Of a stretch of 64,000 nucleotides of DNA, positions 33,190-44,494 are shown piece after piece (position 1 is the stretch's first letter; each line of letters begins with the position of its first letter). The position numbers and the translations under genes are program-made. The stretch is from Chara braunii (taxonomy: Eukaryota > Streptophyta > Charophyceae > Charales > Characeae): NCBI GenBank assembly GCA_003427395.1, contig BFEA01000878.1:181146-245145 (forward strand). The letters run 5' to 3'. Under the pieces are notes generated by a model. The model ran no database searches, was not told where the DNA came from, and saw only the letters and a list, made by a program, of their open reading frames with translations.

Positions 33190-33552
33190 GATATGATCAT
33201 CAACAAAAACGACTGTTTGCCTTTTCAAGAAAATGGCTGATCTGATCCCTCAGCAATTACAACTGTCTGTTTGCTTGAGAAGTTGGTTGGTCTGATCGTC
33301 AACAATATTGACTGTTTGCTCGCTCAAGAGATTGGTCGACCTGATTATCAACTATAATGGCTGTTTGCTTGTTCAAGGGATTGGCTGATCTGATCATTAG
33401 CTATAATGGTTGTTTGCTCGTTCAAGGGATTGGCTGATCTGATCATCGACTGTAATGGCTGTTTATTTGTCAAAGAGATTGTCTGGTCCAATCATCAACC
33501 ATAATGGTTGTTCGCTTGTCCAAGGGATTGGCTGATCTGATCATCAGCAATG
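33190..33552. repeat. 49-50 bp minisatellite, about seven copies
   Basis: The phrase TCTGATCATC, or a close variant, recurs at 33241, 33291, 33340, 33389, 33439, 33488 and 33537, each unit carrying ACTGTTTGCT and CAAGGGATTGGCTGA. The register is regular at 49 or 50 bp. It runs directly into an ATA tract. Confidence 0.85.
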
Positions 33553-33554
33553 TG

Positions 33555-33601
<47 letters not shown>
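33553..33601. repeat. (ATA)n microsatellite
   Basis: Uninterrupted ATA triplets of about 48 bp at the end of the minisatellite. Confidence 0.9.
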
Positions 33602-33602
<1 letters not shown>

Positions 33603-33629
33603 TCAGGAGACAGACACCTGTCACTCTTT

Positions 33630-33722
33630 TCTCTTTCCTCCCTCTCTCTCTCGCTCATTCCCACACTTTCCATTACCACTCTCTCTCTTCTCTCTCTCTT
33701 TCACTGTTCTCTCTGTCTGTGC

Positions 33723-33778
<56 letters not shown>

Positions 33779-33800
33779 ACATTTTCTCACAGGCGCACAC
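33630..33800. repeat. CT then CA dinucleotide tracts
   Basis: CT-rich sequence with a pure CT run (about 33727-33755) passing into a CA run (about 33755-33781). Confidence 0.85.
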
Positions 33801-33934
33801 ACACGCTCCCATTGTACACTCCCTTTCTCTATGTTTCGCTGTCTCTCATTCTCTTCACGCCACCCCTCTCTCTATGCGCTATGTGGCCGTTTCGGCCTTC
33901 CCATTATACAAGAGGATGAGAAAGTTGCTGATTA

Positions 33935-34690
33935 GAGAAAGAAAGGCTTGTCTGGTGTTCACATAACCGTGTACCTTTCATATTGAACGTAGCCGCAATT
34001 ATAGTTTCATACATTCTGGAAGTTGGCCGCGACCACTGTGACAGTGCCCATTTGCCTTCCATTGTACTAGCCTACTCAGCTCTTGACCTTCAAGCATTTT
34101 TCATCTGTTTCTAATCAAAATGCACAGGTCACACTGATGTCCTCTCAAGGCAGACAAAATTACTGCCGCTTATCGAGCGTTGTTGTTAAGGATCGTAAAA
34201 AAAAGGAGGAAAAAATAACATAAAAATAAAATTAAATAAAAAAAAGAAAGATAAACGAAGCATTGTACCTCTTCACCACTTCACCGGGTTTCAGCTACCG
34301 GTAGAGGGCAAGGAAATCATTGAGCGCGGTAGTGCCGTGACCACCGCTGTCAAGGAACAAGTTTTGAATAGGAGAGTGCAACCAAGTTGCCACGTCAACA
34401 TCTGATAAGGCAATGAGTCATCTTTTGAACATCAGCGGCGATCATCAAGAGTGTAGCTGGCCTCTACCATCACATGTATTAATTCCATTACAGGTGTGTT
34501 GCTCACAACTTCCTGTTGGTGTCAATGCAAGTTCCTTGATTGACGGCGACTATTCTTGACATTGTTGAGAAGAAGGCTCTAGTCTCCCCAACCAATCTTT
34601 CCCCACCGACTCCCTTTTAATCCTTCACCTGGCTCCCCTTTCTCATGCCTGCTTTCCCAATCTTTCCCCGCTTTCTCTCAGACTCGATTA
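33935..34690. other. No recognised gene
   Basis: Mixed sequence with an A-rich patch near 34198-34255; nothing else seen. Confidence 0.4.
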
Positions 34691-34696
34691 CTGATG

Positions 34697-34741
<45 letters not shown>
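34697..34741. repeat. (ATA)n microsatellite
   Basis: Triplet tract of about 45 bp. Confidence 0.9.
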
Positions 34742-34914
34742 TGAACGGGTACTCTCCCTATCACTCTCACTAATCGCTTTCTTTATCCCTGATTTACATC
34801 CGCACCTACCTGCGCGCGGAGAGTTGATCTGTCCTACTGGTATCGATCCATCCTCATATGAACATGGCCACATTTATGACCACGTTCATAGAGTTAGAGG
34901 TACAGGCGCTGCTC

Positions 34915-35120
34915 TAACACTCTCACTCCCTTACTAACTTTCTTCCCTCTTGCTCTCTCCCTCTCTGCCCGCAGTCAGTCTCCCTATCTCTCTCTCTCTC
35001 TCCAACTCTCACACTGCACAGTCTCTCCCTCTCACGCTGCATAGTCTCTCTCATGCTCACACACTGGGCAGTGTCTCACTCTCTCACTACTTGGTCTCTC
35101 TTTCTCTCCCACACACACAG
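34915..35120. repeat. CT-rich low-complexity sequence
   Basis: CTCTCTCCCTCTC-like repeats with CACACTG words, similar in texture to 32825-33015. Confidence 0.65.
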
Positions 35121-35169
35121 ACACTGCCGCCATAGCTACCGTTGACCATGAGCAGCTTTGGAACCACTG

Positions 35170-35995
35170 CGCTCCACGAACAGGTACGTTCGCTGCGTTC
35201 CCTGCCGTCGCTTCCCCTGGTGCACCCTGTTGCAGCGCATCCTGGTCACACTGGTCGCCCGCTCTAGTGCGCCCCCTTCGCCCTGGTCACCCCGCTGTCC
35301 AAATGTCTAGTTCCCCCTGGTCGCTTGCGTCCCGAATGTCCAGTTCGCCCTAGTCTCCCACTGTCGAATCTCCCCCCGTACTCCGCTGCTCCGCCCTATA
35401 TCGTAGAGGCTGCCGGCCCCAGGCTCACTAGTCAGCAATCACGGTGGTACCGACGCAGCCCAAAAAATCCAACGGTACCAGCAGCAGGGCGAGCAGTTTC
35501 TGTGAACCAGTTCCAGTACCGGAAACTCATACCACAGGCCTAGAGGTCGTAACTTTAATTCAGTGTCACTGGTTAGGTGTGGTACCATTTATCGTGACCG
35601 GATAGATGGTGTCGTGTATGTGGTCGTACCAGCAGTAACACCGAACTGCAGCGGCTTGTACCGTTCCCCCAAATACCGTGTGATACCGCAAATACCATGC
35701 TGGTCCTGTTCCTGTCCCGGACCATATCTCATGCCCGGTTCAGGCCAGCAACCGTACCATACCAATGCGGAATACCATACCGTACCACAAATACCGTGTC
35801 AGTCTCATACCTGTCCCGAACCAGTATACCAGCCTGTTCCGATCCAACAGCCATACTAGACCAATGCAGAATACCGTACCGTGCCGCATATGAACTATCC
35901 CGATACCAAACGGGCGACCGCACCGTACTAGTCCCGGACCAGCGTCTCGTGCTCAGTCGGAACCAATGTCCGCACCACCGTAATAGGGTCGCATG
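35170..35995. repeat. Degenerate short repeats rich in GGTCGC and then ACCGTACC
   Basis: 35180-35370 repeats words like CCCTGGTCGCCCGCT; 35440-35990 is dominated by words such as ACCGTACCA, AATACCGTACC and ACCAGTACC. ORFs through it are an effect of the repetition. Confidence 0.6.
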
Positions 35996-37568
35996 ACCCG
36001 TCTCTTAGTAGCATCGGTAGCTGTGCCAAATCAGCCGTGTCGCCGTGCCCCGAAATCGGTCCCACACACTCAATACACCCGGGTTAATGCAAAGGGCAGT
36101 AATCAGATCAATCAGGCAAACTCACGCATGAGTTCATCATTACCAGAAACTCGCGCGGATCATCGATCACGGGGTATATTTTCATCAAAAATAAATTCTG
36201 ATAAAAATGAATCAAATAACAATTAATCATTTATTTCCTCTTCTTTTATTATTTTCATTTCTTTCGCGGACTTATTAATTTTACTATTAGAATTAAAAAA
36301 AATAGAGAATAGTTTTGTCAAGGATGAATTCCGATAAAACTTAATCAAATAGCAATTAATTCGTCATTTTCCTCCTTTTTATTATTTTTAATTTTTTTTC
36401 CCCCAATTTTACTTTTGCTATTAAAATTAATGAAAATAGAGAGTCCAATTCCTCGTTAAATGTCAAGTGAAAAAGCGGCGCGCCGAACCTTCTTAGTCCC
36501 ATACCGCCGTTCCGCGGTTGGCCGCTTCGGGAATTGCCTCGGAACGGACGAAAACGGCAGGTCCTCGCCAATTCCCCTTTAATTATTTAGTCTAAAGGCC
36601 AATTAGCCGAATTTCGGGTGGCTGACTGGGGTTCAGCCGCCCGACAACGGGGCATGTTTGTGTGGAACTTTGGGTCTGACTTGGGCGATGCGTTCGTGTT
36701 TGAACTTGTTATACGTTGACGTTGCCTTGCATCCAGGCGTGTGGAAAAAGAAAAGTGCTGAGAAGGGAACATAAGTTTGCTGATTGAAATGGTGAAAACG
36801 TTGAATGTTTTTTTCTATCTTTTCTCTATGATATCTTCACTTGTCTGATAAAGTAACGATCAACCTATGAATGGGGAAAGCAACTGCGGTCGAGAAAGGA
36901 ATGCATGACATAAAGGAAAGGGGAATATGAATAAATTTAGTTATCCTTGAGGTTCTCATTCTATCCCAAAAAACCCTCTCGAACTACTTCCTGTTCGAAC
37001 GAATCCCGACTTTAACTCCTCCCTCGTCTGCATTTCTAATTCGTCTAAGTTTTTCCCTCAGGTAGAGGTACAGGGAGGCCGTTATGATTCTGATACTGAG
37101 AGCTTTCTCGCTCTAGGAGAAAATTTAGGGCGGGGGTTCGTTGCTTTAGGAGCCGACCTTGTTATCGACCCGGAGTGGACCATTTTAACGGGGGAGTGCT
37201 TTGTCGATTCGGTGGAGACGGACCGACTTCTGAGATCCGATTTCTAGCTCGAGCGAGGAGGAGGAGTGTTCCAGACCACTTCCTAGAGAGTGAGACGCGC
37301 GACGGTTAGGAATCTGAGTTGAATTATCTTTTGTACCTTTATACGGGGAAAAAACTGAAGGTTAATACTATTTTTGAGTGGCCTAACGTATAGGGAACTG
37401 GTGCTTAAAGAAACCCAGTTCGTGTGTCTACTGGTTAAACGGAGTGCAGTTAAGCACTCTTGTCACGGATGGCCGTGCCATAAGAAGCACAATCCTGTGG
37501 GAAGAGGAATGTTTAAATAATACTTAGTGGACAAAAAATTTAACTTAGTGACCTTTGTTTTTTTTCAT
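35996..37568. other. No recognised gene
   Basis: Two related AT-rich stretches (about 36185-36240 and 36330-36430) each contain AATCAAATARCAATTAAT and TTTTATTATTTT, so a small direct duplication of about 145 bp spacing is present. The rest holds nothing that I recognise. Confidence 0.4.
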
Positions 37569-38039
37569 ATGGCAACAAGGACGACGTTTTTTCACCTTTT
37601 CCGTAACCTCGACGAAGTGGCGGAATGGGCCACATCTTCGGAGCGAGGTGAAGAGAGATTAAACAGAATAGGGCGAGTTGGCTACAACCCATACGAGTTG
37701 TATTCAGATGATGATATCCTACGATTCTTGGGTGGCAGCGGGCGAAATCCCCCTAGATGTTTCATTTCTAGATCAAGGGCTGAATTTGATATTCTTCACC
37801 ATGAGTTCGCGCCACCACGGCCTGAACGAGATTTCACGAACATGAACCTAGTAGTGATGCTATCTTACGAGTTACACCCTCGAATGGACGAGAGACCCGA
37901 AATCAGACTAATGTTCGTTTGTCTCGTATTTTGGATAAACGAACGACAAGGTTCATTCTTTGGGATATACTATGTGAAAAGGGTGCGTGCCAACAGGTTC
38001 GTCATCCCACGTATTGAGCCATTCTCTGAGGATGCTTAG
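37569..38039 (+). CDS. Hypothetical protein, unrecognised
   Basis: An open frame of about 156 codons from MATRTTFFHLFRNLDEVAEW; an in-frame ATG 14 codons upstream (37527) is possible, but the sequence after the inner one looks more protein-like. Visible features are an acidic, charged first half, a YELYSDDDILRFLGG segment, a central RPERDFTNMNLVVMLSYEL and a hydrophobic stretch LMFVCLVFWIN. No motif of a known family was recognised. Another open stretch starts 87 bp downstream (38126). A splice-acceptor-like pyrimidine run ends in GCAG at 38104, so the two could be exons, but I see no donor that I trust. It may equally be an undescribed transposon protein. Confidence 0.35.
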   Translation: MATRTTFFHLFRNLDEVAEWATSSERGEERLNRIGRVGYNPYELYSDDDILRFLGGSGRNPPRCFISRSRAEFDILHHEFAPPRPERDFTNMNLVVMLSYELHPRMDERPEIRLMFVCLVFWINERQGSFFGIYYVKRVRANRFVIPRIEPFSEDA

Positions 38040-38125
38040 CAAAACGAGGAGGACGAGCCTATATAACAATTGCGCGACTAACGTGTTTTCGTTCTGATGT
38101 GCAGATGTCTGGGGCACAGTGAGAT

Positions 38126-38362
38126 TTGACAATTCTGAGGTATCTGCTCTTTCGTAACACACATGAGGATGATCTTATCAGAGGAGTGGAACAACTTTTG
38201 AGCGTTCGAGATGACATTCCTACTCATTGGATCGGCTTCATCGGCTTACTCCGAAATCACAAGGGAGTTTTCCCTAATATTCACGTGCAATTCTTGCCCA
38301 ATAGGACACGAACTCCTGATAAACTTTATGGTTATACTTTGTATTTCCATCGAGAGAGTTAA
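38126..38362 (+). CDS. Hypothetical ORF, possible exon or continuation
   Basis: A 78-codon frame (MTILRYLLFRNTHEDDLIRG to LYFHRES) with ordinary protein composition: acidic and hydrophobic residues alternate and a GFIGLLRNHKGVFPN segment is seen. It lies close to and in the same direction as the ORF at 37569, in a different frame. Overlapping frames extend to about 38640. Not recognised; it may be part of one intron-containing or decayed gene. Confidence 0.25.
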   Translation: MTILRYLLFRNTHEDDLIRGVEQLLSVRDDIPTHWIGFIGLLRNHKGVFPNIHVQFLPNRTRTPDKLYGYTLYFHRES

Positions 38363-38640
38363 CCTCCAATGTCTCTCTCGAGTCATTGTGAGTATTAGGA
38401 TTACCTCATCCAGTAAACGTTTCGGTGTCGTCCGGATTCGGGACACAGAAACCCAACACTTATTTGGACTGAGTCGGCCTTTTCGAGTCATAGTGTGGAG
38501 ATTAGCCTCACGGATGACCTCCCTCTGTGGTACTCGAATTGTTAGAGTTATGAGAGGTGGGCGGATGATGACCCTGGTATTTGACGATGACGAGCTTGCT
38601 CGATTGGATTTATTGAAGGCTCGGGTACACGGAGGATGAC

Positions 38641-39195
38641 AAATTTACCAAGGTTAGACACCGTCTTCTGCAAATCCTACTCAGATTCCAGAAAACACCT
38701 CGCATGGACTAATTCCGTTGAGAAAGTCATAATACTTATGGCTTCACGAGGTAATCTCTAAAACAAAAACACTCCATGTAGATAGGACCACCGGATAGAT
38801 AGTATTCGGACTACCCCGATGATTTCACTATCGTGCCTTCACATTGAGGGGTAAATACGTAAGGAAGAAAAAAACAAACAAATATTTTTCATCAGTCTAT
38901 AAACACCTTTAGACATTTTCGTAGGAAACCAATAGGGAAAACTTTAGGATGCATCTCACAGTGCACCCTTAAGTATGATCCTGAAATCAGACATAAAAAA
39001 ATCTGATTATAGGCTTCAGGTTTAAGGATTAAAAAACTTTTCTCTATGAGTCTTCACAAGAAAGTCTTATGTATTTTGAAGCTACATCAACGACGAGAAA
39101 TAATTACATTAGCATGATCTTTTCATGAGATCAAATCAATTATATTAAACATTGTGCTGTAACTTCTTATATTTATATATTGCTTTATTAAGGAC
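38641..39195. other. No recognised gene
   Basis: AT-rich; nothing supported. Confidence 0.4.
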
Positions 39196-39216
39196 ATGTG
39201 TGAGTTCGCCTTGACA

Positions 39217-39267
39217 AGTTATATATATACATATATATATGTATATACATATATATATATATATATA
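39217..39267. repeat. AT/GTATA low-complexity tract
   Basis: TATATACATATATATGTATATACATATAT-type sequence; self-complementary simple repeat. Confidence 0.8.
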
Positions 39268-39279
39268 CAGGGTCACCAG

Positions 39280-39360
39280 CCCGTACGTACGGAGGTCCCC
39301 CGGCAGACCTGCGTACGTACGGGCGTTCGGGGTCCCGTACGGGGTCCGAACCCGACGGCG
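39280..39360. repeat. CGTACG-rich palindromic sequence
   Basis: CCGTACGTACGG and GCGTACGTACGGGC lie 25 bp apart, followed by GGGGTCCCGTACGGGGTCC. It is GC-rich and sharply different from the AT-rich DNA on both sides. Confidence 0.65.
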
Positions 39361-39384
39361 TTTGGCCCCCGCCAAAAATTATTT

Positions 39385-39900
39385 CCGGGCCTAAAAATCA
39401 TAATTTGTTTTTGAGTGTTTTTTTGTGAGTTCTCTATGATGTGAGGTACATGCCGGTAAAGTTTCAAGTCATTTGGCTAAGCCAAATAAAAATTAAAAAT
39501 CGCCAAACATGGCGGTGTCAAAACGTGCTCGCCCACACATTTTTACAATTTTTACTTTTTGTTTTCACTTTAGTTCGGGGTCTAAACAATTTTATTATTT
39601 TTTGAAACGTTTTTAGTGGGTTCTCTATTATGTGAAGTACATATATGTTAATTTACATGGTATTTAGCTACGCCAAAAAAAAATAAAAAATCGCCAAAGA
39701 TGGGGGTGTCGAACGGCCGAGCCTGAACCCATATAAAAACAATAATTAAATTTAATGAGTTCGAGAGCACGTTTTCGACACCGCCATCTTTGGCGATTTT
39801 TCATTTTTTTTTTGAATAGCTAAATGCCATGAAAATTTACGTATGTGTACTTCACATAATGAAAAAGACACTAAAAAAGTTTCAATGAAAATTTTGTATG
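39385..39900. repeat. Three related units, two direct and one inverted, forming a fold-back
   Basis: A unit containing GTGARTTCTCTATNATGTGA, GGTACAT, GCCAAATAAAAA and ATCGCCAAACATGG occurs at about 39385-39540 and again at about 39600-39715. A third copy in reverse lies at about 39755-39865, so that the second and third can pair over roughly 90-100 bases (TCGCCAAAGATGG against CCATCTTTGGCGA). This has the layout of a MITE-like fold-back. Confidence 0.65.
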
Positions 39901-41650
39901 AAGAGAACCAATTACTAGACTACGAACTAGTTAGTTTGTGAATTTTGGTTCACGCTAGTGAGTTAATTGTTATTTTGTCTTTCTTGAAGAAACTAGGCCC
40001 CAATAGTAATTAATGTTGAGTGATTTGGGAACGGGACACAAAAGCATGTCTAGTGACCGCTTGCACAGTTAAGTGAGAAGAATGAGTTTAATCACCCTTA
40101 TCTATTATATGCATTTATTAATCATTGACTCACGGTGAGACATAAGGAGACGTTGTGAGAGGACGCTAGCAACACTGAAGTTGTGTGCATCTAAGAGAAG
40201 AAAGGACACTCCCTCTACAGTTCGCAAGGTTGTTCACTGTCCGTTCAAGCAAGCTGCAGACACCGACGCGTATTTTTATTTTAACCTTTAATATGTAACC
40301 TATGAGTAATTGAAGGGCAGATCTGGGTGCTTGAGTGTAAGAGGTGGGCATGTAAAGGGCTGAGACATTGTAAATGAACTTACCCAGACTCTTAGTTGTG
40401 GTTCATTTGCTGTTGAAAGGATGCTGACAGAGAAAGATATATGTTTCGCCCCTCGTGAATAGCCTATTGTTCTAACTTAACATCCACACATGCACTTGGG
40501 CATCATTCTAAGTGGAAGAATAAAGAAAAGGACGACTGCATGATAGTGCACCCGCCTTATCCCATGAGTTTCTTCACGTAGAGTATGTCAGGACCAGATT
40601 AGACAGCGACGTGTGCCTTGGGAGGGTCATAAGAGTCACCATTTACAAGTTAAAGTTGATTATTTTCACATATTAATTATTATCCTTTGGAATAAAATGG
40701 AAGCACAGGACGTTGTGCACTGTTTGAACAACACATTACTCAATCGGTAGTCCAACAGTATCAGTACGATTACATTGGATTTCTCAATTGAAAGACAATG
40801 ATTGCCTTTGAGATGCACCTGACCGTTATCAGTGGTGATGTGCATTTGATTTCCTCAATTTGTACACGTCGCACAACAACCTTGTAACTGAAAAATAAGC
40901 TGCAATATATAGCTGACAGACGTCCTGCATCTTCCACGATGAATACATATATCGTCAGACATAGCTTTCCGGTAAACCGTAGGCCGAAAGATTATGACAG
41001 ATTATATATATACATACTGATATTGTGCTAAAATGCTCCTGACCATGACCAACGGACAAGAGCATTCACGTTTCTAATTAGTTGCCACATAATCCCACTA
41101 TGCGAGTGACCAGGGAAACACATGCAAATGAGGGAGAGTGGAGGATGATACGAGAGTCAAAGAAACAGGGTTAGTGAGAAAGAGAAACAAAGTTCCTTAG
41201 TTCGTATTTGTGTCGTTGCGGTTGATCTCCCGATACAGCGCTCTCTGCAGATACAGAGGGGAAGAGCCACGATAGCTTCGTCATAATGATGGGTAAATAC
41301 CCAAGGTTCCTGAGATTAACCTCCAATTAAAGATCTAATAACACACAACACAACAAGGCGGTTTGAAGACTTATGATTTTACCATTTGGATCAGCGTTTG
41401 TGAAGACTCAGACATAACACCAGACTCTTACATAACTGACTGTCAAGCTTGAGCGGTACTCCAACTCATGAGAGGAAGTAAAGGTTGTTGTTGTTGCTAA
41501 GTAAACATTTTGACTGAAGTTTAATCAGTTTGTCACTAGAAGTTGATTGGATCAGAGAGAATTAAAGTTATTTAATCTGCCGATCAGGCCTATAACATCC
41601 CCCGGCCATACGGAAGACCGCGATTTAAATTGGGCCCAGCATTAGATCAT
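39901..41650. other. No recognised gene
   Basis: Mixed AT-rich sequence without a credible ORF, RNA gene or repeat that I could identify. Confidence 0.4.
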
Positions 41651-42800
41651 ATTTAAACATGAGATACGTGCAGATTGACAGACAAGTGGAGCACGAAACA
41701 AAGTCAGATTCAGAAATGAGCGAGGCTCAAACTCAAGTTGGACTCAGACTCAATGTGGGTTTTGCTGTGAACCTTGACTATGTGACACTGTCCCATAAAG
41801 TTTAGACATTCAAATTCGGTCTCACTACCGTGATGGACTAGTGAACCTCAATATACTCACTCTAATCTGAACCATCATGCCAATTCAGAGTTCTACGAGT
41901 GACAAATGATTATGTCATTTATTTATTATTATTATTTTTTTTTATTTGTTCGGACGAACTATGAAGGATTTGTTCGACCTCATTGAATTTTTTTAGCATC
42001 ACTTCAATTCACTCCCAGACACATGGTAGTGGGGTACAATGCTTAACAGTTTGATAGAATCAGAACCAGAGGTCTAAGAACTACAGCCTCAAGTCTGTCA
42101 GGACGCAAAATCGGTTAAGTTTGTTGACTCAGTGTCTCAAACTAGAGAGTAAGAGGAAACTCAAATTGAAAAATTCAATTCAGACTGCGAGACGAGGTCA
42201 TCAAACTCAGACGAGGGATCAAGCTATCACACAGACTCATCGGAACTCGAAAACAACAACACGGCAAACTCAAGCCAAATATGAGTAATGAGAACAGTTT
42301 CATGTCAGATTTCAGCAAGATTCCAAAGCAATTTTTGGTCAGTTTTCAGTTCGGATTCGACACAACTCAATCCAAACTTGATGCAATCAGTTCAACTTTC
42401 AGTAACTTCGGTTCGAATTCAGTGAACTTGGATTAGTCTCGACAAGTTCAGTTCAATCTCAGAATTCATATCTAAGTGAGGTTTTTAAGGCGAAGTTTCA
42501 TTTCAACGCTCAATGCTGTATCAGTGAAGTCATCTCAGTTTCAAAGAGCTCACTTTGGTTGACTTAATCTCAATAAGTTCAATTCGGTTTCGGTAAATTC
42601 GGTGAAATCAGTTTTGCCTCTCCAAGTTCAATTCAGTTTTCAGCAAGTTCAATTCGATTTTTGATTTCAGACATAAGTGTAGTTTCACGAAACAAGTTTC
42701 AGTTCAGTTCCCGTATCAGTTTCTAGTTCAGTTTCGGCAGGTTCGATTCAGTCTCACTTTCAGTGAGTTTAATCTTGGTGAACCAATTACTAAACTCAGT
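41650..42800. repeat. Degenerate CAGTTTC/AACTCAGACTC low-complexity region
   Basis: 41660-42260 is rich in AACTCAGACTC-like words; 42290-42790 consists largely of TTCAGTTCAGTTTC, TTCAATTCAGTTTTCAG and similar 10-17 bp words. No fixed register holds over long distance. Stops are frequent. Confidence 0.6.
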
Positions 42801-44030
42801 TGAATCTCAATGAAGAGATGCAGTCTGACAATAGCAGACAGTTCCGGTGATAGCAGCGACGACGCTGATCACAACGGACAGGTAGCAGCAACGATCTTGG
42901 TCACACAAAACAATCTCGGTGACAATAGTAATAGTGTTGGTCATAGTGAACTCTCCTGGTGAAAGCAAAGACAATACAGTGAGTGTCATCAGTATTCCGT
43001 GTGATAAGTAAGTAGTCTCAAGATCAAGAAGTATCTAAGTACAGCAGACTCGAGGTAATACCTTATTGAGCACGACAGATACATTGAGAAGAGCATACCC
43101 TGGATTTGAGCACAACCCACCCCTATTTGAGACAGTCAGACATGCTAGTGAAATCATTAGAAAGCCGACAGTGAAAATGTTATTCTTATGAAATGCGGCC
43201 CAATTATTTTCCGGTCAGCAAGTGCCCTTTCATGTTTTGTTGTTCTTCTCAGCGTTCTGATGTCAGATGATTAGCATTTGGTGACTCGGTATCTCAGTAT
43301 CTGATTAATGCTTAATTGGTACCAACATCTATCTCAACGTTCAACCAGTACTCAGACAGTATTTATCCAGCTCTCAAATTTGCTTTCAGTCAACATCCAA
43401 CCAAACCCCGGTCATTCCTACATGCGCCAAAGATCAACATCAATCAAGTTGTACCCTCCTTTAGGTATATGAATTAATTTCAGCACCTAACTCTGCACAT
43501 GAGTACAGTTCAGTAATTCCCCTTCAGTGAGTCAATCTTGGTCAGCCTTAAAAAGATAGCCCTCAAGGATGCCTTTCAGTACCGGTATGTCGGTGCAACA
43601 CGTTTCGGGCAGAGAGACTTAACAATTCTCGTTTTTATTTTTCCTCGTTTTTCTTTTCTTAGCAATACGTGTAGTGACCCTGAGGGCCTCTACTCACCAC
43701 ATGCACAAAAGACAAAATATATGGCGGCGTATTATTCCATATTCTGCAGAAGACTCATTCTAGTTTTGCATATTTGGTGAGTAGTGCAACTAAACCCTAA
43801 GAGTCACGTGCCGAGACCAACGTGCCCTAGCTACGTGAGCAACCCATAACTGCTGAAATACAAACCTGAACTCGAATCTCCGGTATATATTCGGCCAGCG
43901 GATGCTCTATTTCATATTCACTGCTTGCCTCGATTTTGGTGGGGCGGTCTGCGCTACATGTCTGCGAGGACCCTTCAGATAGCCTGCATGAGCCTTCTGA
44001 GTCATGTTAGGGAGATTCCTCCACGCCCCC
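42801..44030. other. No recognised gene
   Basis: Nothing supported, except one copy of the TTTTGCATATTTGG motif near 43765 that is shared with 25865-27040. Confidence 0.4.
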
Positions 44031-44036
44031 CCAATA

Positions 44037-44163
44037 AAAAAAAAAGAATGCATGTGGCCACAATTTTTTTGTCGCGTATGGATGCTTCGTTTTTTTTTTT
44101 GCTATCACTTGGTCGTTTTTTTTTTTTTTTTTTTAGGGCCGTTGGCCCCCCCCCCCCCCCCCA
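44037..44163. repeat. Homopolymer-rich stretch (A, T and C runs)
   Basis: Runs of A (44036-44045), T (44088-44099 and 44115-44133) and C (about 44146-44162) in quick succession. Run lengths in such tracts are error-prone. Confidence 0.75.
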
Positions 44164-44207
44164 ATCCCCCCCACACCCCAAACCTGCCCCCCACAACACT
44201 ACATGGT

Positions 44208-44310
44208 TTCTGCGCGAACGCGTCAAAAGCGTTCAGTCACGTTCAGTGAACGCGCATTCACCTCGTTCAAAACCTGAACGCGAAACGCGCGTTCAATGAA
44301 CGCGAGGCAA
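44208..44310. repeat. GAACGCG inverted and direct repeats
   Basis: GAACGCG occurs several times in about 100 bp and CGTTCANTGAACG palindromes twice (CGTTCAGTGAACG and CGTTCAATGAACG). They lie close to the decayed transposase downstream and could be part of a subterminal region, though no terminal inverted repeat pair was established. Confidence 0.55.
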
Positions 44311-44494
44311 CACATATATCATCAGCTAATTGGTTTTCATTTTGTGCATTTGTGTTCCTATTTTTTTTACAAGCTCCATAGAATCACTCACGTAGTTCCT
44401 CTTGCAATTCTCGTGGCGCTAAGCCCGCATGTGCCAGCCTCAAACGAACTGTCTCATCATCAATAAAAATTGAACCCTCTCCATGTAAACGAAT

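Noticed and set aside
33190-33552. CRISPR-like array (regular 49-bp units)
   Set aside because: Units are contiguous diverged copies without constant repeats and unique spacers, in eukaryotic DNA; it is a minisatellite.
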